Below are positions 15,441 through 20,960 of a DNA stretch of 20,960 nucleotides, one piece after another. The position numbers and the translations under genes were made by a program. The notes beneath the pieces were generated by a model. It made no database searches. It saw nothing but the letters and a program-made list of their open reading frames with translations, and had not been told where the DNA came from. The stretch is from Planctomycetota bacterium (GTDB taxonomy: Bacteria > Planctomycetota > Phycisphaerae > Sedimentisphaerales > SM23-30). The stretch lies in contig JAKJEP010000014.1 in the NCBI GenBank assembly GCA_022705365.1, positions 1-20,960 of the forward strand, read 5' to 3'. The first letter of the stretch is position 1; every line of letters starts with the position of its first letter.

Positions 15441-16700
15441 ATGAAATTACTCAAAGCACCTAAGCCTTCTTCCAAGCCGAAAAGCCATAAGGTTCTGGCG
15501 ATTTGCGGGGATACCCAGGTGGGTTTGTGGATGATCCGGGACCTGGGCGCCAACGGGCTGGAACCCTTTTGCGTGTGCCGCAGTCCGGAAGGGCTGGCGG
15601 CTCACAGCCGCTTTGCCGCCGGGGCGTGGATGGCGGAACACGGCCCCTCGAAGAAAGAATTTATCCTGGAAATTCAGCAGTTGGCTCAGGAGCTGCAGGT
15701 TGGTTCCATCATGACCATCTCCGAAGGATATCACAATGCCCTGATTTCGGCCCGGGATTTTTTCGAGCCGGACATCCATCTTTTTTCTCCGGACCGCGGC
15801 TCGTTCGACAAAGCCACCGATAAGGATTTTATGCACTCGCTGTGCGTGCAGCTTGGGATCCCGGTTGCCCGGGGGACCACGCTGGATAAACTCATGGCGG
15901 GTGAGGGGGAATCATTGAGGTTTCCGCTGGTTTTGCGGACGTCCCGCCAGAATGACCAGACCACGCAGTGGGCGCCCTGGAAGGCCGCCTATGCCCTGGA
16001 TCAGGGACAATTGCAGCAATTGCATCAGTCAGTCCGGCATATTGCCCGCAACGTTCTCGTTCAGGAATATCACCCCGGCGTGGAAGACCATGTGCAGATT
16101 CTCATGCACGAGGGCCGGGCCTTTATGGCCGGCGAATATATCGGGGAGCATCATATGCCGCTGGCCGGGGGTGTCACGGTGCAGCGGGTTTCCTGCCGGC
16201 ATGAAGGCCTGATCGCCGATGCGGTCAAACTGCTGCAGGCGATTTCCTGGCAGGGTGTGGCCGGCGTTCAGTTTCATTATGACCCCCAAACCAACCGGTA
16301 TATCTTTCTCGAGATCAATCCCCGTTTCATCGGCGGCCTGCCAACCGTCATCCTGGCCGGCTTCCACGCCCCGTTCCTGCTGTGGCAGAGCCATTTTGAG
16401 CCGGGGAAAATGAAATCCGCCGCCTATCGGCTGGGTGTGAGAACCAGAATCCTGGGCGGAGATGCCAACTGGATGCTGGGCATGCTTCGCGGCGACCCAC
16501 TGCCCCCCGGCCAGAAGCATCTGGGCAAGCTGGCGGCCGCCGGAGAGTTTTTGTGGAACTGCGGCCCCTGGACTCATGATGATTGTTTTCTCCTGCGCGA
16601 TCCGAAGCCGTTCTGGATCGATTGCCGGAACATGACCCGGAAACTGCGCGCCAAGCAGTATGATATTGTGGGAAATCCGGAAACACAGGGAAATACCTGA
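15441..16700 (+). CDS. ATP-grasp carboxylate-amine ligase-like protein
   Basis: The 419-residue product has a pre-ATP-grasp Rossmann-like domain (about 15-120, ICGDTQVGLWMIRDLG), the central ATP-grasp fold with a TDKDFMHSL segment (Lys128) and VQEYHPG (207-213), and the metal-binding FLEINPRFIGG (289-298), followed by a C-terminal extension of about 110 residues. ATP-grasp enzymes form an acyl-phosphate and ligate a carboxylate to an amine, hydroxyl or thiol. Relatives sit in polysaccharide loci, where they may attach amino acids to sugars, but the substrates here cannot be read. GGAA lies about 6 bases before the ATG. Gaps of one base on both sides tie it to the operon. Confidence 0.82.
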   Translation: MKLLKAPKPSSKPKSHKVLAICGDTQVGLWMIRDLGANGLEPFCVCRSPEGLAAHSRFAAGAWMAEHGPSKKEFILEIQQLAQELQVGSIMTISEGYHNALISARDFFEPDIHLFSPDRGSFDKATDKDFMHSLCVQLGIPVARGTTLDKLMAGEGESLRFPLVLRTSRQNDQTTQWAPWKAAYALDQGQLQQLHQSVRHIARNVLVQEYHPGVEDHVQILMHEGRAFMAGEYIGEHHMPLAGGVTVQRVSCRHEGLIADAVKLLQAISWQGVAGVQFHYDPQTNRYIFLEINPRFIGGLPTVILAGFHAPFLLWQSHFEPGKMKSAAYRLGVRTRILGGDANWMLGMLRGDPLPPGQKHLGKLAAAGEFLWNCGPWTHDDCFLLRDPKPFWIDCRNMTRKLRAKQYDIVGNPETQGNT

Positions 16701-16701
16701 T

Positions 16702-17706
16702 ATGAAACCCGGCGTATTTATAACCTTTGATGTGGAATGCAGCATGGGGGGCGCCTGGAACGACCCGGCACTGAAACCCGTCCCGCCTTCCCGCGGGATG
16801 ATGGGGCAATACGGCAGCCAGAGTTTCGGTCTGCCTCTGATTGTGGATATTCTGAAACAGCATGGGCTTTCCGCCACCTTTTTTGTCGAGCCTTTTAACG
16901 ATGAACTAGGCCATCCCGGCCAGACCGAACCGGTCTGCCGGTACCTTCTGGACCGCGGCCAGGATGTGCAGCTTCATATTCACCCGAACCATAAGCATTA
17001 CGGCCTGTTCAAAGCCTCTCAGCCCCACCCGCGAACGGATAACCTGGCGGATCTTCCGCCGGAGCAGCAGCGGGCTTTGCTGGCGGAAGGGGCGCAGCGG
17101 CTCCAAAGCTACACCGGCGCCTATCCCGCGGCCTTTCGGGCCGGGAATATGGCGGCTTCCGAAGAAACCCTGCGCCAGCTTGAAGCGTTGGGCATCTACC
17201 TGGACAGCAGTTATTCTTTCCCGTTTCTCGGCGGACAGTGCCTGTTTACGGATACCACCGCCTATAACGGGTCCAAATGGTACGGCAAAGTCCTTGAATT
17301 GGCCTTGTCCGGTTTTTATCAGCCCCGGCTGCCGGGCCTGAAGCCGGCCAAGCCGTTTGACCTGATGGGGATTTCTTTTCCGGAGTGCCGGGACGCCATT
17401 ATCAAGACGGCGGCCGCCGGGGCGGATTCGGTCCTGATTCTTCACAGCTTCAGCCTTTTCAAGGTACGCAACAAACAATATGAGGGAGGACGGCTTAACC
17501 GGATTGTCACCCATCGATTTCGACGCCTTTGCCGGTGGCTGGCCGAGTATCCGCAGGAGTATCCGGTTTATACCTTTTCTGATTTGGCGGGCGCCCTGGC
17601 GGCAGGACAATACACCGCTAAAAGCGTAACACCCTGCCGGCTGGCCAGTCCCCGGGCTATTGTGCGCAAGGCGGTACAGGCCCTCAATAATTTATACTGG
17701 ATTTAA
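16702..17706 (+). CDS. Second polysaccharide deacetylase-like protein
   Basis: The 334-residue product has a NodB-like start VFITFDVECSMGG (Asp10), SATFFVEPFND (58-68), a histidine-rich LHIHPNHKHYG (91-101) that can supply the metal ligands, and FRAGNMAASEETL. It lacks the DUF3473-type C-terminus of the deacetylase at 4249-5118, so it belongs to a different subfamily. It likely removes acetyl groups from a cell-surface glycan or its precursor. No signal peptide is seen, so the action may be cytoplasmic. ATG at 16702 is chosen: it lies one base after the ATP-grasp stop with AGGG 11 bases upstream. An in-frame alternative at 16660 overlaps the upstream gene and adds residues without domain features. 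Confidence 0.83.
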   Translation: MKPGVFITFDVECSMGGAWNDPALKPVPPSRGMMGQYGSQSFGLPLIVDILKQHGLSATFFVEPFNDELGHPGQTEPVCRYLLDRGQDVQLHIHPNHKHYGLFKASQPHPRTDNLADLPPEQQRALLAEGAQRLQSYTGAYPAAFRAGNMAASEETLRQLEALGIYLDSSYSFPFLGGQCLFTDTTAYNGSKWYGKVLELALSGFYQPRLPGLKPAKPFDLMGISFPECRDAIIKTAAAGADSVLILHSFSLFKVRNKQYEGGRLNRIVTHRFRRLCRWLAEYPQEYPVYTFSDLAGALAAGQYTAKSVTPCRLASPRAIVRKAVQALNNLYWI

Positions 17707-17747
17707 GGTATGCAATGGATTGAATAGTGAAAATTGGAGATTATCGT

Positions 17748-19136
17748 ATGCTGCCCGGCATAGCCAGATTTATTTTTAACATGCAGGAATGGTGTCTCGG
17801 CCGAAACAGTTTTTCTATCCTGCGGCAATTGCGTTCCAGCGAGCGGTGGCCGCGGGAGCGGCTGGACCAGCTCCGGCTGGAACGCTTGCAGCGTATGGTT
17901 CATCTGGCCTATGCGCATACTCCCTATTGGCGGGAACTGATGGAGCAGCATAAAATCCGCCCGGAGGAGATTCGTTCGTTCTCGGATCTGCAGCGGTTTC
18001 CCCTGTTGGAAAAATCTACCCTGCGCAGATGCCGGGAAGAGATGGTATGGCGGGAGGAGGGAAAGCGCGTGCAGTTGATCCGGACCAGCGGTTCGACCAA
18101 CGAAGCCCTGCAATTTTACACCTCTTCCACCCGGGAAGCCCACATCAATGCCGCGCGGATGCGCGGGCACGAGTGGATCGGAATCCGGCGCGGCCAGCGG
18201 GAAATGTACTTTTGGGGGTCGCCGGTGGAGCTGAGCAAGCAGGACCGTATCAAACGTTTCCGGGACTGGTTGATTAACGACGGCCTGACCAACGGTTTTG
18301 AAATCACTCCAGAACGGGTGGCCCGCTATTTCGGATACTGGAAACAATGGCGGCCCCGTTGTATCTTCGGCTATCCCAGCAGCTTTGTCCTGATGGTTCA
18401 TATGGCAGAGGCCCAGCATCTTCCCCTGACGGAGCTGAAAGAAAGGCACGGCCTGAAGGCCATCTGCACCACCTCGGAAATGCTGACCGACGTGGACCGC
18501 AAAATCATTACCGAGGCTTTTGGAGTTCCTGTGTATGATTCCTATGGTTTGCGCGAAGCCGGCCTGATCGGCCACGAATGCCAGTACTTTACCATGCACT
18601 GCATGGACGAACAGCTTATCCTGGAAACCATCGATCCGCAGACCCTCCAGCCCACCGGCGGTCCGGGCGAACTGGTGGTGACAAACATCATGGGACCGGC
18701 CATGCCCATTCTCCGCTACCGCACGGGGGATATGGTCGAATTGTCCCATACTCCCTGTCCCTGCGGCCGGAGCCTCTCCCGCATCCGGATCAGCGGCGGG
18801 CGGATCGCTGACTTCATCCTTACCGACCAGGGCAAATGGGTGGTCGGCTACTCGTTCATTTATATCTGCCGCTCCGTCAAGGGCATCATTAAATTCCAGG
18901 TCCGCCAGGACCGGATAGGGGAAATCCGTATTCTGCTGGTAACCGATGCCAATTTCCCGCCAGACGGTATCGCTCAGGTGGCCCGCGCGGCCCGCGCCCG
19001 GCTGGCCAGCACCGATACCATCCTGGTCCAGCAGGTGGATGACATCCCGCCGGCTCCTTCCGGAAAATACCGCCCGGTCATCAGCGCTGTGACCCAGCAG
19101 CTCATGGAACGCGGCCAGTTTAAGCCCGATTCGTAA
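17748..19136 (+). CDS. PaaK/CapK-type adenylate-forming enzyme
   Basis: The 462-residue product matches the size of the phenylacetate-CoA ligase-like (PaaK/CapK) branch of AMP-forming ligases. It shows the phosphate-loop RTSGSTNE (112-119), the DSYGLREAG block (264-272), RYRTGD (323-328) with the adenosine-binding Asp, a small metal-like CPCG (337-340), and a C-terminal lobe ending APSGKYRPV with the conserved lysine. It would adenylate a carboxylic acid, and possibly make its CoA thioester, in the cytoplasm. In capsule loci CapK-like proteins have unclear roles; XrtA loci carry a different acyl-CoA ligase. The ATG at 17748 has GGAG 8 bases upstream; a GTG at 17727 in frame is less likely. 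It is the last gene of the operon. Confidence 0.85.
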   Translation: MLPGIARFIFNMQEWCLGRNSFSILRQLRSSERWPRERLDQLRLERLQRMVHLAYAHTPYWRELMEQHKIRPEEIRSFSDLQRFPLLEKSTLRRCREEMVWREEGKRVQLIRTSGSTNEALQFYTSSTREAHINAARMRGHEWIGIRRGQREMYFWGSPVELSKQDRIKRFRDWLINDGLTNGFEITPERVARYFGYWKQWRPRCIFGYPSSFVLMVHMAEAQHLPLTELKERHGLKAICTTSEMLTDVDRKIITEAFGVPVYDSYGLREAGLIGHECQYFTMHCMDEQLILETIDPQTLQPTGGPGELVVTNIMGPAMPILRYRTGDMVELSHTPCPCGRSLSRIRISGGRIADFILTDQGKWVVGYSFIYICRSVKGIIKFQVRQDRIGEIRILLVTDANFPPDGIAQVARAARARLASTDTILVQQVDDIPPAPSGKYRPVISAVTQQLMERGQFKPDS

Positions 19137-19736
19137 TTATCCCGTCGTTTCGACTACCAGCCGAACCGTCAGGGAGGGCCAGTCATAGCTGCAAGCGGCG
19201 GAGGGCGGCATCTCCTTGCCGTCTATCTCCAGCTTTTGCATCCCCTGCCAAAATTCCGGCGGCTGTTTTTCCAGAAACTCCTGCCATTCATTCCCTTTGA
19301 GAACAATCCCTTTTCGGAGTAAAACCGGTCCCAGTTTGTCCGCCACCAGATTGAACAGCTTCAACTGGATCCAGCCGGTTTTGATTTCTCCCTCCTGCTG
19401 CGTTTTCCGGTAGCTGATCTCCCGGCGAAACGAGACGATGGGACTACCCCGGCGCATCGAGATACCCGCCAGACCCGGCAGGGACCCGCTCAGGGCGACG
19501 TGACTGCCGTCCCGGACGATGGCGGTGTCCAGATCATCTACCGGATGACCGTCCAGAAAGACCGCCCGGATTTCCTCTTCCAGAAACCGTTCCGCAATTC
19601 CCAGTCCCTGGCAGCATACCTCACGCAGCGACCGGCCGGTTACGACCTGGCAACCAAAGCCCCGGCACAGAATTCCCTGGAAATTCGGAAGGTATCCGCG
19701 GCCAAAGAGCATCCGAACCAAAATCTGGTTTTCCAT
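19137..19736 (-). CDS. Conserved hypothetical protein, possible beta-grasp (MoaD/ThiS-like) middle
   Basis: I do not recognise this 199-residue protein with confidence. It has no signal peptide or membrane helix. Four cysteines lie in the N-terminal third (24, 29, 41, 42). The segment AVFLDGHPVDDLDTAIVRDGSHVALSGSLPGLAG (about 59-91) has the alternation and turn pattern of a small beta-grasp fold such as MoaD/ThiS, but a terminal GG is absent, so sulfur-carrier function is not supported. Its stop codon abuts the stop of the PaaK-like gene with no gap. It follows the TPR lipoprotein by 36 bases and is probably co-transcribed. No good ribosome site precedes the ATG. Confidence 0.7.
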   Translation of the reverse strand: MENQILVRMLFGRGYLPNFQGILCRGFGCQVVTGRSLREVCCQGLGIAERFLEEEIRAVFLDGHPVDDLDTAIVRDGSHVALSGSLPGLAGISMRRGSPIVSFRREISYRKTQQEGEIKTGWIQLKLFNLVADKLGPVLLRKGIVLKGNEWQEFLEKQPPEFWQGMQKLEIDGKEMPPSAACSYDWPSLTVRLVVETTG

Positions 19737-19772
19737 ATCATTGGGTGTGCCTGAGCCTTGGTTGCCGGCGTT

Positions 19773-20468
19773 CTAATTCAACTCCCGCAATTCCTTCTCC
19801 AGGGGCGATGGTTCGGGGATAGAAGTCGGTTCGGGAGTTTCTTCCTGATACATATTCCTGCCCAGCTTCTCGGCCAGGCCCGGATAATAGGGATCAATCT
19901 CGAAGGCCCGCGACAGCGCCTTCATCGTCTGTTCCACATCCCCTTTTTCGGCAAAATAGTCCGCCAGTGTCAAAGAAGGAGTGGGATCTTTGAGGTTTTT
20001 CTCCTGGGCATAGTGCAGCGTGGTTATGTAATGCATGTCCATGCCCTTATCCCGAAAATTATTCGCGATCCGCACATATTCGCCCATCAGCATATCTTTA
20101 TGGGCCAGAAACGCCTTGGTGGCCCGCAGGGATTCTTCTTCGCGCTGGTCCTCGTGCAGGGTATCGATATATGCCATTTGTGCGGTTTCAATGGAAGGTG
20201 CGAAGCGAACCGCCAGACCGTATTCATAAATCGCCCGGTCGATCCGGCCCGTCGCCTGATAGCAGCGGCCCAGCCAGTAGCGGGTGGCCGGATTTTCATG
20301 GTCATTGTCCAGGCTCTTCTTCAAGAGTTCTTCCGCCTTTTCATACTCCCCGTATTCCATATACACCTGTGCCCGCTGGTTCAGGCGTACCGAATCAATC
20401 GTACAGCCGGCGGCCAGCACCAGCAGCAAACCCGCCAATATTCCTGCACCTGTGACGAATGCCTTCAT
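19773..20468 (-). CDS. TPR-repeat lipoprotein
   Basis: The 231-residue product has a type II signal peptide: a hydrophobic stretch (about 5-20) ending in the lipobox LAAGC with lipidated Cys22. It is followed by TPR-type helical pairs (about 30-65, YMEYGEYEKAEELLKKSL; 65-100; and 165-205) and a Pro/Glu-rich tail. It would sit in a cell-envelope membrane as a docking scaffold. The start is supported by GGAG 7-8 bases before the ATG. It precedes the unrecognised 199-residue gene on the same strand. No direct link to the exosortase genes is shown, though TPR lipoproteins accompany such systems. Repeat A copy 4 lies 50 bases upstream. Confidence 0.83.
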   Translation of the reverse strand: MKAFVTGAGILAGLLLVLAAGCTIDSVRLNQRAQVYMEYGEYEKAEELLKKSLDNDHENPATRYWLGRCYQATGRIDRAIYEYGLAVRFAPSIETAQMAYIDTLHEDQREEESLRATKAFLAHKDMLMGEYVRIANNFRDKGMDMHYITTLHYAQEKNLKDPTPSLTLADYFAEKGDVEQTMKALSRAFEIDPYYPGLAEKLGRNMYQEETPEPTSIPEPSPLEKELRELN

Positions 20469-20512
20469 AATCTATCTCCGCTACAGAATTTTTATCAGAG
20501 ACCATGTACCAG

Positions 20513-20614
20513 AAAAAAGACACCAGCGTCCAAAGCTCTTCGGCCCCTTGTTATCGGGAAGCCAGAGTGAGTTTTTGGATGACGAAATCGACTTTTGGCG
20601 GTTCCGTCAAAAAA
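20513..20614 (-). terminator. Possible intrinsic terminator for tRNA-His formed by repeat A copy 4
   Basis: On the minus strand the tRNA is followed by C and T6, then the full repeat (20608-20519) whose ends can pair, then a second T6 (20518-20513). A long imperfect stem followed by a T-run is the layout of an intrinsic terminator for transcription coming from tRNA-His. The stem has several mismatches, so its strength is uncertain. Confidence 0.35.
20519..20608 (+). repeat. Dispersed repeat A, copy 4 (90 bp)
   Basis: This copy starts GACACCAGCGTCCAAAGCTCTT and ends GACTTTTGGCGGTTCCGTC. It has the same orientation as the three copies 17-19 kb to the left and about nine differences from copy 1. 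It is bounded by AAAAAA on both sides (20513-20518 and 20609-20614), which could be a target-site duplication or part of the element. It fills the gap between the 3' end of tRNA-His and the start of the TPR lipoprotein gene. Confidence 0.85.
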
Positions 20615-20615
20615 G

Positions 20616-20690
20616 GGTGAGAGACGGGATTCGAACCCGCGGCCCCCAGGACCACAACCTGGTGCTCTATCCAGCTGAGCTACTCCCACC
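20616..20690 (-). tRNA. tRNA-His (anticodon GTG)
   Basis: A full cloverleaf is visible on the minus strand: acceptor GTGGGAG/CTCTCAC (one G-T pair), D arm GCTC-AGCTGGATA-GAGC, anticodon stem CCAGG/CCTGG with loop TTGTGGT (anticodon GTG at 20653-20655), and T arm CGGGTTCGAATCCCG. An extra G at position -1 faces C73, the identity feature of tRNA-His. CCA is not encoded. Confidence 0.96.
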
Positions 20691-20755
20691 ATAACTATTT
20701 AATTTATATATAATTATCTCTGGTTTTTCCTTTTTCAATTCTCCAGAGGTTTCCC

Positions 20756-20783
20756 AGTGTAACCGGAAAAAAACTTTTGTCAA
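20756..20783 (-). promoter_or_regulatory. Sigma-70-type promoter for tRNA-His
   Basis: On the minus strand TTGACA (20783-20778, a perfect -35) is separated by 16 bases from TACACT (20761-20756, four of six -10 positions). Transcription would begin near 20749, about 60 bases before the tRNA 5' end, across an AT-rich leader. The promoter lies 12 bases past the accD stop, so the tRNA can be made independently of accD read-through. Confidence 0.6.
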
Positions 20784-20795
20784 CCGGCTGAAATC

Positions 20796-20960
20796 TCATT
20801 TCCCGCAATAATCAATGATTCGTGCCAGCTCGCTTCGCAGCTCCTTCCGCGGCACAATCATATCCACAAAGCCATGCTCCAGCAGGAATTCCGCTTTCTG
20901 GAAACCTTCCGGCAGTTCCACCTTGATGGTATGCCAGATGGTCCGGGGGCCGGCAAAGCC
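20796..20960 (-). CDS. accD: Acetyl-CoA carboxylase carboxyltransferase subunit beta, C-terminal fragment
   Basis: The last 54 residues are present, with TGA at 20798-20796; the rest lies beyond the right end of the window. The sequence GFAGPRTI, then LPEGFQKAEFLLEHGFVDMIVPRKELR, is the highly conserved C-terminal end of AccD. AccD works with AccA to transfer the carboxyl group from biotin to acetyl-CoA, giving malonyl-CoA for fatty acid synthesis in the cytoplasm. tRNA-His follows on the same strand, with its own promoter between. Confidence 0.94.
   Translation of the reverse strand, partial: GFAGPRTIWHTIKVELPEGFQKAEFLLEHGFVDMIVPRKELRSELARIIDYCGK

Overview
The window looks like a chromosomal segment (roughly 55-60% GC by eye) of a Gram-negative-type bacterium, most likely a planctomycete of the Phycisphaerae type. 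That assignment is inferred from protein character: a SecF-like gene followed by a membrane-anchored LysM protein, an exosortase fused to an EpsI domain, and a very large TPR protein. No phylogenetic marker that would prove it is complete in the window.

Layout: (1) 1-1251: the end of secF (or a secDF fusion) and a Pro-rich LysM protein. (2) 1252-1850: a non-coding, repeat-bearing gap. (3) 1851-4245, + strand: wecB (UDP-GlcNAc 2-epimerase) and an alpha/beta hydrolase. (4) 11370-4249, - strand: a compact operon of exosortase-EpsI fusion, 1528-residue TPR protein, and polysaccharide deacetylase of the exosortase-associated type. (5) 11371-11741: a divergent intergenic region. (6) 11742-19136, + strand: a tight operon of O-antigen ligase/polymerase-like membrane protein, two GT4 glycosyltransferases, an ATP-grasp ligase, a second polysaccharide deacetylase, and a PaaK/CapK-type adenylate-forming enzyme. 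(7) 20468-19137, - strand: a TPR lipoprotein and an unrecognised 199-residue protein. (8) 20616-20960, - strand: tRNA-His and the 3' end of accD.

Regions 3 to 6 read together as an exosortase-linked exopolysaccharide locus. WecB supplies ManNAc-type sugar nucleotide, the GT4 enzymes assemble the glycan, the Wzy/WaaL-like protein polymerises or transfers it, and the deacetylases and ligases may decorate it. The exosortase would process and anchor exported PEP-CTERM-type proteins. The gene set parallels the proteobacterial XrtA locus, but no PEP-CTERM substrate, Prs-type sensor/regulator, flippase or initiating sugar-phosphate transferase is visible here.

The least explained signal is a dispersed, intergenic ~90-bp repeat. 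It has four clear copies, all in the same orientation (1382-1471, 1648-1734, 3005-3094, 20519-20608). It has imperfect terminal inverted repeats and an internal hairpin that shows two compensatory base-pair changes between copies. A second short repeat (1575-1605 and 11635-11665) occurs in two gaps of the polysaccharide region.
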